Source of the DNA: Paracoccus indicus
Lineage (GTDB): Bacteria > Pseudomonadota > Alphaproteobacteria > Rhodobacterales > Rhodobacteraceae
Direction of reading: 5' to 3'
DNA: 64,000 nucleotides
Assembly: GCF_003056335.1 (NCBI RefSeq)
Contig: NZ_PYWA01000008.1
Location: 62,001-126,000 of the forward strand
The notes below the pieces were generated by a model that worked only from the letters and a program-made list of their open reading frames with translations, made no database searches and was not told the DNA's origin. Below are positions 52,577-61,732 of this stretch, piece after piece. Both the position numbers and the translations under genes were made by a program. Position 1 is the first letter of the stretch; each line of letters opens with the position of its first letter.

Positions 52577-54621
52577 AAACGCATTCCTTCAATCACGGCG
52601 ACGGTCTGCGGGAAGGCGGGCGGCAGGGCAACCCCCTGCGCCATCAGCGCCGCGCCGGTCAGTGTCACATCGCCCCGGCTGATCGCCGTATGGGACGTAT
52701 GATGCCCAATCGGCTTTTCAATCATCCGCAGCCGGTAGCGCGCCTTGGGATCAAGCCCCGTCAGGCGCAGCGCAGGCGGCTGGAGGGCCGCGGGGCTTTC
52801 CAAGGTCGCGGCAAAGATCACCAGCCGCGATCCATCCGCCGCCATCTGCATCTCGGCCAGCGCCCCTTGGGGCCGGTCCAGCCGCCAGATGTCGCCCGCC
52901 AGCATCCAGTCGCGGTTGGCCTTCCACCAAGTCGTGACGCGGGTCAGGGTCTGGGCCTCTGGCTCGGTCAGTTCGCGGGGGTCCATCTCGAAGCCCATGT
53001 GCCGTTGGGCGGCGGTCCAGGCACGCAGCGCCATCGGCAGCACCCGCCCCGAGGTGTGGCATTCGCGCGGCCCCACATGGCTGCCCGTGGCGATCGCGGG
53101 CAGGAAGCACGCCGCCTGATGCTGGATGCGCAGGCGTTCCAGCGCGTCGTTGCTGTCGGACAGCCAGACCCGCGGGCAGCGGGCCAGGATGCCCGCGTCG
53201 ATACGCCCCCCGCCCGAGGCGCAGCTTTCGATCTCGACCTGCGGATGGGCGGCACGCAGCCGGTCCAGCAGGTCATAGACGCCGCGCGTCTGACCCGCAT
53301 CGGGGAAGGGCGTCAGGCGGTTGTGGTCCCATTTGACATAGTCGATGTCCCAATCGCGCAGGATCGCGTTCAACCGCGCGAACAAGTGGTCGCGCACATC
53401 GTCGCGCGTCATGTCCAGATGCAGCTGGTTGCGGCCCCGGATCTGATCGGCAGGTCCCAGCACCCAATCGGGATGGGCGCGATAAAGGTCGCTGTCCTCG
53501 TTGATCATCTCGGGCTCGACCCAGAGGCCGAAGCGCATGCCCAGTTCCTGTACCCGGTCGATCAGCGGCTGGAAGCCATGGGGATGCTTGCGCGGATCGA
53601 TCTGCCAATCGCCAAGCGAGGTCGTGTCATCGTCGCGCCGCCCGAACCAGCCGTCGTCCAGCACGAAGCGTTCCGCCCCAAGCGCCGCCGCGCGGGCGGC
53701 GATTTCGGCCAGTTCTTCGGCGTCGTGGCGGAAATAGATCGCCTCCCACCCGTTGTAATGGACGGGGCGGGGCTGGCGGGCATGGGGCAGGCGGTCGCGG
53801 ATGGCGCGCTGGAACGGGATGGACACGCTGTTCAGCCCCGCATCGCCTCGCGCCAGCAGCATCTCGGCGCTGTCGAAGCGGGTGGCGGCGGCGCGTTCCG
53901 ACCCCGAGGCATAGCCCAGCTGGATCTGGCGGCGCCCCTCGGGCAGGGCCTCGACCACCATGCGGTGACCGCCCGACCAGCCGTAATGCAGGGCCATCAC
54001 GTCGCCCCGCGTATGGGTCGTGCCATGGGTGGCCAGCCACAGATGCGGGGGGTGTTCATGCCCCGACCGGCCCGTCCGGGCGTCGCGGATGCGGGTGCCG
54101 TGGTCCAGATCGCTGGTCACGGGCTGGAATTCGCGCGTCCATCGGCCCGCCAGCTCGGTCAGCTGGTCCATATGCGGCGGGACGGGCAGGGCGGCAGCGG
54201 CCAGCCAATGCAGGCGGATCGGGCGATCGGCGGTCAGGCTGGCGGTGATGGCGACCAATCCGTGCGGTTGCGGTCGGATGCGGTGGGTCAGGGTCAGCCC
54301 GTCTGCCGCGTGAACCAGTGTCAGCCCATCGTCCTGATCGGCGGATTGCAGCGCCCATGCGGGTTCCAGGGGCGTGCCATCGGTGTCGAACGCCACCAGC
54401 CCCGGCTGGCCCGGAAAGCTGCGCCGCTCCTCGGGCAGCAGCGAGAGGGGCGGCAGTTCGTCCAGCATGCCGCCAGTGATGCCACCCGCACCCGCCGCCA
54501 CCAGATCGCCCGGATCCTGATCGGCGGGCAGGGGCGCGCCCCAGTAATGGCAGCAGGCCATCCCACCATCGCTGCCAAAGACCAGGGTCTGGGCGTCGGT
54601 GTCGATGCGCCAAACCCTCAT
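52573..54621 (-). CDS. GH36-type alpha-galactosidase
   Basis: Releases D-galactose from alpha-galactosides such as melibiose or raffinose. It has 682 aa without a signal peptide, so it is cytosolic and acts after import. The family's catalytic region is clear: nucleophile D432 in DYVKWDHNR and acid/base D489 in WLSDSNDA, with LDDGWFGRRDDD, VEPEMINEDSDL and SGGGRIDAG around them. The ATG at 54621 overlaps the stop of the permease gene (ATGA); longer in-frame forms run through that gene and are rejected. Confidence 0.92.
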   Translation of the reverse strand: MRVWRIDTDAQTLVFGSDGGMACCHYWGAPLPADQDPGDLVAAGAGGITGGMLDELPPLSLLPEERRSFPGQPGLVAFDTDGTPLEPAWALQSADQDDGLTLVHAADGLTLTHRIRPQPHGLVAITASLTADRPIRLHWLAAAALPVPPHMDQLTELAGRWTREFQPVTSDLDHGTRIRDARTGRSGHEHPPHLWLATHGTTHTRGDVMALHYGWSGGHRMVVEALPEGRRQIQLGYASGSERAAATRFDSAEMLLARGDAGLNSVSIPFQRAIRDRLPHARQPRPVHYNGWEAIYFRHDAEELAEIAARAAALGAERFVLDDGWFGRRDDDTTSLGDWQIDPRKHPHGFQPLIDRVQELGMRFGLWVEPEMINEDSDLYRAHPDWVLGPADQIRGRNQLHLDMTRDDVRDHLFARLNAILRDWDIDYVKWDHNRLTPFPDAGQTRGVYDLLDRLRAAHPQVEIESCASGGGRIDAGILARCPRVWLSDSNDALERLRIQHQAACFLPAIATGSHVGPRECHTSGRVLPMALRAWTAAQRHMGFEMDPRELTEPEAQTLTRVTTWWKANRDWMLAGDIWRLDRPQGALAEMQMAADGSRLVIFAATLESPAALQPPALRLTGLDPKARYRLRMIEKPIGHHTSHTAISRGDVTLTGAALMAQGVALPPAFPQTVAVIEGMRL

Positions 54622-55463
54622 TTCACCGCACCCAAGGTCAGACCGGCGATGAAATGGCGCTGCATCAGGAAGAACATCAGGACCGGAGGCATGGCGGCCA
54701 GGATCGACCCCGCCGAGACCAGATGCCAGGCCGCGACCCATTGGCCGTTCAGGCTGTTCAGGCCTGCGGTAATGGGCTGCGTCTCGGCGCCCGTGGTCAG
54801 CACCATCGCCCAGAAGTAATCGTTCCAGATGAAGGTGAAGACAAGCACCGACAGCGCCGCGATGGCCGGGCGGACCAGCGGCAGGACGATGTGCCAGAAG
54901 ATCTGCCATTCGTTGACGCCCTCGACACGCGCAGCCTCGATCAGCTCGCGCGGCAGGGCCTTGATGAAGTTGCGCATGAACAGCGTGCAGAACCCCGTCT
55001 GAAAGGCGATATGGAACAGCGCCAGCCCGGTGACGGTGTTGTAGAGACCCATGTTCACCGTCAGGTCGCGCACCGGCACCATCAGGATCTGGAAGGGCAC
55101 GAAGTTGCCCGCCACGAACATGAAGAACACCACCAGCGACAGCCGGAACTTGTAGACCGCCAGCGCATAGCCCGTCAGGCAGGACAGGCCGACCGCGCCG
55201 ATCACCGTGGGAATGGTGATGCGGAAGCTGTTCAGCAGGTATTGCGCGATGGGCGAATTGCGGAAGACGTCGGCATAATTCTCGAAGGCGATGCGGGACG
55301 GGATGCCGAAGTAATTGCCGGCGGCCAGATCGCCCGAGGGACGCAGCGAGGTCAGCGCCACCCCCAGCAGGGGCAGAAGCCACAGCACAAGCATGATCGG
55401 CAGTGCGATCTTGTAGCTGCGCTGAAAGGCGGGGGACATGGTCTGGATGGGACGGGGGAACAT
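54618..55463 (-). CDS. galactoside ABC transporter permease (MalG-like)
   Basis: Second inner-membrane permease of the CUT1 galactoside importer, 281 aa with about six hydrophobic helices, the first at residues 16-36. The ATPase-contact loop is EAARVEGVNEWQIFWHIVLP. The start is 55463 or, eight codons later, 55439. It is coupled to the alpha-galactosidase gene by a 4-nt overlap and lies 4 nt from the first permease gene. Confidence 0.88.
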   Translation of the reverse strand: MFPRPIQTMSPAFQRSYKIALPIMLVLWLLPLLGVALTSLRPSGDLAAGNYFGIPSRIAFENYADVFRNSPIAQYLLNSFRITIPTVIGAVGLSCLTGYALAVYKFRLSLVVFFMFVAGNFVPFQILMVPVRDLTVNMGLYNTVTGLALFHIAFQTGFCTLFMRNFIKALPRELIEAARVEGVNEWQIFWHIVLPLVRPAIAALSVLVFTFIWNDYFWAMVLTTGAETQPITAGLNSLNGQWVAAWHLVSAGSILAAMPPVLMFFLMQRHFIAGLTLGAVK

Positions 55464-55467
55464 CGGA

Positions 55468-56379
55468 TCAAAGCCCTCTCTCGTCGCGCCACATCTTCCA
55501 GATGAAGCCCGTGATGAAGATCATCATGATGGCGAACAGCACCACGGCAATGGCCGCGCCGTAACCCATGCGATAGCCGTATTCCGACAGCGCCTGTTCG
55601 TACATGTAATAGGACAGCACGCGGCTGGACCCGAAGGGCCCGCCCGAGGTCATGATGCTGACCAGGTCGAAGCTGCGCAGCGCGCCGATGACGGTGACGA
55701 CCACCGCGATGAAGGTCGCGGGGCGCAGTTGCGGCAGCACCACATGCCACAGCATCCGCCAGCCCTTGGCGCCGTCCAGACGCGCAGCCTCGATCTGGTC
55801 GGGGGCGACGGCGTTAAGACCCGTCAGATACAGGATCATGCAATAGGCGATCTGCGGCCAGAGGCCCGCCGCGATGATGCCATAGGTGACATAGCGTTCA
55901 TCCGCCAGGATCGCGACACCCGTCCCCGTGACCCATTCGATCAGCACGTAAAGCAGCCCGAAGCCCGGCGCATAGAACCACGAGAAGATCAGCCCCACGA
56001 CCACCTGGCTGATGACGAAGGGGAAGAAGAACAGCGACTTGTAGATGCGGATGCCCTTGACCGTCTGGTTCAGGAATAGTGCGATCAACAGCCCAAGCGG
56101 AACCGCCAGCAGATAGAGCGCCAGCCAAAGGACGTTGTTCTTCAGGCTGGTATAGAAGGCATCGTCCCACCACAGCTCGGAATAATTGGCCAAGCCGATC
56201 CAGCGCATCGGTCCCAGGCCATCCCAATCATGGAAGGATACCCAAACCGACTGGAAGATCGGGATCAGCACATAGACGGCGAACATCAGCATGCCCGGCG
56301 CAAGAAACAGCCAGGGTGTCAGGCTGTTCCGGCGACGCGCGCGCGCTTTCGGCGGGTGGATGTCGGGAAGGGCGGTCAT
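55468..56379 (-). CDS. galactoside ABC transporter permease (MalF-like)
   Basis: First inner-membrane permease, 303 aa with about six hydrophobic helices, the first starting near residue 25. The ATPase-contact loop is EAARLDGAKGWRMLWHVVLP. The ATG at 56379 is chosen because GGAGGTCC lies 4-6 nt upstream; a longer form to 56397 lacks one. It follows the binding-protein gene after a 72-nt gap holding a perfect 9-bp hairpin (56419-56445). Confidence 0.88.
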   Translation of the reverse strand: MTALPDIHPPKARARRRNSLTPWLFLAPGMLMFAVYVLIPIFQSVWVSFHDWDGLGPMRWIGLANYSELWWDDAFYTSLKNNVLWLALYLLAVPLGLLIALFLNQTVKGIRIYKSLFFFPFVISQVVVGLIFSWFYAPGFGLLYVLIEWVTGTGVAILADERYVTYGIIAAGLWPQIAYCMILYLTGLNAVAPDQIEAARLDGAKGWRMLWHVVLPQLRPATFIAVVVTVIGALRSFDLVSIMTSGGPFGSSRVLSYYMYEQALSEYGYRMGYGAAIAVVLFAIMMIFITGFIWKMWRDERGL

Positions 56380-56418
56380 GCGGGACCTCCGGGGCAAGCG
56401 GGTGGGTGCAAGAAGGAT

Positions 56419-56445
56419 GCGGGCGGTTCGATGGGGACCGCCCGC
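56419..56445 (-). other. stem-loop after the galactoside-binding protein gene
   Basis: GCGGGCGGT (56419-56427) and ACCGCCCGC (56437-56445) are perfect 9-bp complements around a 9-nt loop. In the minus-strand transcript it begins 6 nt after the stop codon of the binding-protein gene and ends 39 nt before the permease start. No T-run follows, so partial termination or mRNA protection is likely. Confidence 0.65.
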
Positions 56446-56451
56446 CTGATG

Positions 56452-57684
56452 TCAGCCGGCTTCGCGCTGGCGCACGCGCTCCAGCCGTTCCAGGATGGTG
56501 TCGAGGCGTTCGGGACGGACCATGAATTCCTGGAAGCCCTCCATCCCCGCCTTGGCCATCTCGGGGGATGCGTCGCGGTCGAAGAACTGCGCGATGCCAC
56601 CCTCGGCAGTGGACAACAGTTCGAACCCGGCCTGCAGGTAGGGATCGTCGCCGACGGTGCTGTCGGCATTGATCGGCAGCTGGCCAAGCGTCTCGTTCAT
56701 CTTGGTCTGCACGTCTGCGCGGGCCAGATAGGCCAGGAACAGCTTGGCGTCCTCGGGGTTCTTGGCACCGGCCGGAATGTGGATCGTATCGGTCGGAGCC
56801 TCCTCGGCGCGCGGGATGTCGGGATTGATCGTCGGGAACTGCATGAACCCAAGGGTGTCATTGGTCATGCCGCCATCCTTGAACGTGGCCGCGGCAAAGT
56901 TACCCATGACGTAATTGGCGGCCTTGCCCTGCACGACATTCGACACGGCATCCTGCCAGTCGATCGCGGCATGGTTCTTCGAGGTATAGGGCAGCAGCTT
57001 TTCCCATTCGGCGAAGACGGCCTTGACCTTGTCGTCGGTCCAGGGGATCTCGCCGCGCGTCAGCTGCATGTGCCAGTCATAGCCGTTGGTACGCAGCGAC
57101 AGGTAATCGAAGATCCCCGCGATGGGCCAAAGCGCCTTCGAGCCGGTGGTCACGCAGTCGATCCCGGCCTCCTGGAACTTCGCGCAATTGGCCAGAAATT
57201 CTTCCCAGTTGTCAGTAGGTTCGACGCCGACCTGCTCGTAGACATCCTTGTTGTAGTAGATGCCCCACTGGTAATAGGTATAGGGGATCCCCCACTGCTT
57301 GCCGTCGATGGTCATCGCGGATGCGGCTGAATGCAGGCTTTCGTTCAGCCCGTTCTCGGCCCAGACATCGGAGACGTCCAGGAACTGGTTGGCCTCGACG
57401 AAGGGCGCCATGCGGTTGCCCGCGTACCAATTGGCCAGATCGGGCGCATCGGCGGTCAGGAAGTTGCGGATGGCGGTCTTGTAACCCTCGTGGTCGAAAG
57501 TGTTCACCTTGACCTTGATGTCGGGATACTCGGCCTCGAAATCCGCGATCAGCTGTTCGAAGGCAGCCTTGGGCGCGGGATCGGACGCATCCGTGTTCAT
57601 CACCAGTTCGCGGGTCTGTGCAAAAGCGGGTGCGGTGGTGGCCAGCAGTGCAGCCAGCAGCAGCCCTCGTTTCGTATGGACCAT
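56452..57684 (-). CDS. galactoside ABC transporter periplasmic binding protein
   Basis: Family-1 extracellular solute-binding protein, 410 aa, with a Sec signal peptide and probable cleavage after AFA near residue 21. The ATG at 57684 has GGAGGAG 5-6 nt upstream. It is the first gene of the minus-strand galactoside operon, behind a TTGACA-type promoter that overlaps the putative IclR operator. The ligand is inferred to be a galactoside (melibiose, raffinose, lactose or galactose) from the two galactosidases in the cluster. Confidence 0.88.
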   Translation of the reverse strand: MVHTKRGLLLAALLATTAPAFAQTRELVMNTDASDPAPKAAFEQLIADFEAEYPDIKVKVNTFDHEGYKTAIRNFLTADAPDLANWYAGNRMAPFVEANQFLDVSDVWAENGLNESLHSAASAMTIDGKQWGIPYTYYQWGIYYNKDVYEQVGVEPTDNWEEFLANCAKFQEAGIDCVTTGSKALWPIAGIFDYLSLRTNGYDWHMQLTRGEIPWTDDKVKAVFAEWEKLLPYTSKNHAAIDWQDAVSNVVQGKAANYVMGNFAAATFKDGGMTNDTLGFMQFPTINPDIPRAEEAPTDTIHIPAGAKNPEDAKLFLAYLARADVQTKMNETLGQLPINADSTVGDDPYLQAGFELLSTAEGGIAQFFDRDASPEMAKAGMEGFQEFMVRPERLDTILERLERVRQREAG

Positions 57685-57701
57685 GGTCTCCTCCCCATTA
57701 G

Positions 57702-57739
57702 GTTCCAAATAGTGAAACTCAGTTTTGAATATTGAAACT
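57702..57739. promoter_or_regulatory. tandem 18-bp repeats: putative operator of the IclR regulator
   Basis: GTTCCAAATAGTGAAACT (57702-57719) and GTTTTGAATATTGAAACT (57722-57739) match at 14 of 18 positions and start 20 bp apart, two helical turns. Each has inverted GTT/AAC-type ends. The pair covers the -10 box and predicted start of the minus-strand promoter, and lies about 60 bp upstream of the IclR gene, so it could control both directions. Confidence 0.6.
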
Positions 57740-57766
57740 ATGCTGCGAATCGATTAGCCTTGTCAA
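57737..57766 (-). promoter_or_regulatory. candidate sigma-70 promoter of the galactoside-binding protein operon
   Basis: On the minus strand TTGACA (57766-57761) is a perfect -35. An 18-bp spacer leads to CATAGT (57742-57737), a 4-of-6 match to the -10 consensus. The -10 overlaps one repeat of the putative operator, as expected for a repressed promoter. Confidence 0.5.
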
Positions 57767-57798
57767 CAACGGCAATGCTGCGGAGAGGAGGCCATGGC

Positions 57799-58596
57799 AT
57801 GACGACCCCGCAACGCGAGACGTCCGATGGCACCGTGGGCCGCACGCTGGCCGTGCTGGACCTGGTGGCCGAATTCGGCCGCCCCGTCCGCTTTGCCGAG
57901 ATCCTGCCCAAGGCCGGCCTGCCCAAGGCGACGCTGTATCGTTTCCTGCAGACATTGGCGCGGCAGGACATGCTGGCGTTCGACGACAACCGCCAGACCT
58001 ATGCACCGGGCATGCGGCTTGTGCGGCTGGCGCATTCGGCTTGGGCGCAGTCCAGCCTTGCCCCCGTCGCGCAGGACGTCATGGACCGCCTGGCGCGCGA
58101 GATCGGGCAGACCGTGCATCTGGCCCAGCTGGACAATGGCGCGGTGCTTTACGTCGACAAGCGCAATGCCCGCCAGCCGGTCGAGATGTTCGCCCAATCC
58201 GGCAAGGTCGGCCCCGCCTATTGCACCGGTGTCGGCAAGGCGATGCTGGCCCATCTGCCCGAGGATCGTCTGGCGCAGGCCATCGCGCGACAGTCCTTCC
58301 ATGCCCATACCGACCGCACCTTGAGAACGCCCGAAGCCCTGCGCGACGAACTGACCCGCATCCGCGAACGCGGTTACGCCTTGGACGATGAGGAGCACGA
58401 GGTCGGCATCGCCTGCATCGCCGCCCCCATCCTGTCGGGCAATGGCCGGGTCATCGGCGCCATATCCGTGACCACCACCACCGCCACGACCAGCCGCGAA
58501 CAGCTGCTGGCGCTGGCCGGTCCCGTCAAAGAAGCCGCGGCGCAGATCGCCGCAGCCGCCGACACATGGCGGTTCCCCGAACACAAGCAAGCATGA
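57799..58596 (+). CDS. IclR-family transcriptional regulator of the galactoside locus
   Basis: A 265-aa IclR regulator. The winged helix-turn-helix occupies about residues 13-65 (VGRTLAVLDLVAEFGRP and LPKATLYRFLQTL), followed by the effector-binding domain with YVDKRNARQPVEMFAQSGKVGPAYCTGVGKAMLA. GAGAGGAGG precedes the ATG at 57799; upstream ATGs are out of frame or lack a site. It starts the plus-strand arm of the locus, 7 nt before the ATPase gene. The effector is probably a galactose catabolite. Confidence 0.85.
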   Translation: MTTPQRETSDGTVGRTLAVLDLVAEFGRPVRFAEILPKAGLPKATLYRFLQTLARQDMLAFDDNRQTYAPGMRLVRLAHSAWAQSSLAPVAQDVMDRLAREIGQTVHLAQLDNGAVLYVDKRNARQPVEMFAQSGKVGPAYCTGVGKAMLAHLPEDRLAQAIARQSFHAHTDRTLRTPEALRDELTRIRERGYALDDEEHEVGIACIAAPILSGNGRVIGAISVTTTTATTSREQLLALAGPVKEAAAQIAAAADTWRFPEHKQA

Positions 58597-58603
58597 GGTT
58601 GCC

Positions 58604-59655
<1,052 letters not shown>

Positions 59656-59659
<4 letters not shown>

Positions 59660-60585
59660 GCGATATCGACCTTGCCCTTGTGGGCCTGGGCACCATCGCC
59701 CGCGCCCAGCATCTTCCCGCCATCGCCGCAACGCCGGGCATGACCCTGACCGCCATAGCCAGCCGCAATGCGCAGCTGGACGGGGTGGCGAATTTTACCG
59801 ACGTCCAGACGCTGCTGGACGATTTGCACGACGTCCAGGCGGTCTCGCTCTGCACGCCGCCGCAGGGGCGGTTCGAACAGGCGATGGCCGTGCTGCGCGC
59901 GGATTGCCACCTGATGCTGGAAAAGCCGCCCGGTGCCACATTGTCGGAACTGCAGCTGCTGTCCACCGAGGCGCAATCCCGCAGCCTGACGATCTTCGCG
60001 ACATGGCATTCGCGCGAAGCCGCCGCTGTCGATCAGGCGCGCGACTGGCTGGCCGATCGCACCATCCACGCCACCCATATCGACTGGTGCGAGGATGTCC
60101 GCAAATGGCATCCCGGCCAGGACTGGATCTGGCAGCCGGGCGGGCTCGGCGTCTTCGATCCGGGCATCAACGCCCTGTCGATCCTGACCGCCGTGCTGCC
60201 GGGTCCGGTGCGCCTGACCGGTGCCGATCTGCATATCCCCGAAAACCGCCAGACCCCCATCGCCGCCGAACTGACCATGGATGCGGGCCATCCCGTCACC
60301 GCCCGTCTGGACTGGCGCCAGCAGGGGGCCGACCTGTGGCAGATCCGCTTCGACACCGATGCGGGCACGGCGCTGCTGGATCAGGGCGGCGCGCGCTTCA
60401 GCGTCGATGGCGAGACCGTCGCGCAGGGTGAAAACGCCGAATACGCCCGCCTCTATGCCCGTTTCCGCGACCTGATCGCCAATGGCGACAGCGATCTGGA
60501 CCTGTCGCCCCTGCGCCTTGTCGCGGATGCCTTTCTGACCGGCCGCCACCACGCGGCCCCCGCATTTCAGGACCAAGACCCATGA
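59656..60585 (+). CDS. D-galactose 1-dehydrogenase (Gfo/Idh/MocA family)
   Basis: Oxidises D-galactose to galactonolactone with NAD(P)+, first step of the oxidative galactose pathway. It has 309 aa. The dinucleotide motif is LVGLGTIARAQHLPAI at about 8-23, followed by SLCTPPQGRFEQA, EKPPGATLSE and WHSREAAAVDQARDWLA. These segments resemble the Pseudomonas fluorescens galactose dehydrogenase as remembered. It overlaps both the ATPase gene and dgoD by 4 nt. The context of dgoD, dgoK, dgoA and galactosidases agrees. Confidence 0.85.
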
Positions 60586-61730
60586 AGATCACCCAAGTCG
60601 AAACCTTCATCGTTCCTCCGCGCTGGTGCTTCGTGAAGATCAGCACCGACGAAGGGATCAGCGGTTGGGGCGAACCCGTCCTCGAAGGTCGCGCCGCCAC
60701 CGTCGCCGCCTGCGTCGAGGAGCTGTCCGATTACCTGATCGGGCGCGACCCCGGGCTGATCCAGGACCATTGGACGGTCATGTATCGCGCCGGTTTCTAT
60801 CGTGGCGGCGGCATCCACATGTCAGCCATCGCGGGCATCGACCAGGCGCTGTGGGACATCAAGGGCAAGGCGCTTGGCGTGCCGGTGCATTCGCTGCTGG
60901 GCGGGCAGTTGCGCGACCGCATCCGCGTCTATAGCTGGATCGGCGGCGACCGTCCGGGCGACACGGCGCGGATGGCACGCGACTGCGGCGATCGTGGCTT
61001 CACCGCCGTCAAGATGAACGGCACCGAGGAGATGCAGTTCGTCGACAGTCACGCCAAGGTCGATCAGGTGCTGGAACGCGTGCAGGCCATTCGCGAGGAG
61101 ATGGGCCCCGATTTCGGCATCGGCATCGATTTCCACGGCCGCGTGCATCGCCCCATGGCCAAGGTGCTGGCGAAGGAGCTGGAGCCCTTCCGCCTGATGT
61201 TCATCGAGGAGCCGGTCCTGTCGGAACATGCCGAGGCGCTGCGCGAGATCGCCAACCATTGTTCCACCCCGATCGCGCTTGGCGAACGGCTCTACAGCCG
61301 GTGGGACTTCAAGGCGATCCTGCAGAACGGCTTTGCCGACATCATCCAGCCCGACCCCAGCCATTCGGGCGGCATCACCGAGACCTATCGCATCGCCGCC
61401 ATGGCCGAGTCCTACGACGTGGCATTGGCGCTGCACTGCCCGCTTGGTCCCATCGCGCTGGCCGCGAACCTGCAGCTGGATGCCGTCTGCTACAACGCCT
61501 TCATCCAGGAACAGTCGCTTGGGATCCACTACAACAAGGGCAGCGACCTGCTGGATTACCTGGTCGATCCGTCGGTCTTCAAATACGAGGACGGCTTCGT
61601 CGCCATCCCGCAGGGCCCAGGCCTTGGCATCGAGGTCGATGAGGCCAAGGTCCGCCAAATGGCCACCGAAGGCCATCGCTGGCGCAACCCCATCTGGCGC
61701 CATGCCGACGGCAGCTTTGCAGAGTGGTGA
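60582..61730 (+). CDS. dgoD: D-galactonate dehydratase
   Basis: Dehydrates D-galactonate to 2-dehydro-3-deoxy-D-galactonate. It has 382 aa, enolase superfamily (mandelate racemase group). The capping domain includes GGIHMSAIAGIDQALWDIKGK, and the barrel carries the Mg2+ ligands in GIDFHGRVHRP, FIEEPVL and ALGERLYSR. Its start overlaps the galactose dehydrogenase stop (ATGA), and the beta-galactosidase gene begins 2 nt after its stop. Confidence 0.95.
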   Translation: MKITQVETFIVPPRWCFVKISTDEGISGWGEPVLEGRAATVAACVEELSDYLIGRDPGLIQDHWTVMYRAGFYRGGGIHMSAIAGIDQALWDIKGKALGVPVHSLLGGQLRDRIRVYSWIGGDRPGDTARMARDCGDRGFTAVKMNGTEEMQFVDSHAKVDQVLERVQAIREEMGPDFGIGIDFHGRVHRPMAKVLAKELEPFRLMFIEEPVLSEHAEALREIANHCSTPIALGERLYSRWDFKAILQNGFADIIQPDPSHSGGITETYRIAAMAESYDVALALHCPLGPIALAANLQLDAVCYNAFIQEQSLGIHYNKGSDLLDYLVDPSVFKYEDGFVAIPQGPGLGIEVDEAKVRQMATEGHRWRNPIWRHADGSFAEW

Positions 61731-61732
61731 TC

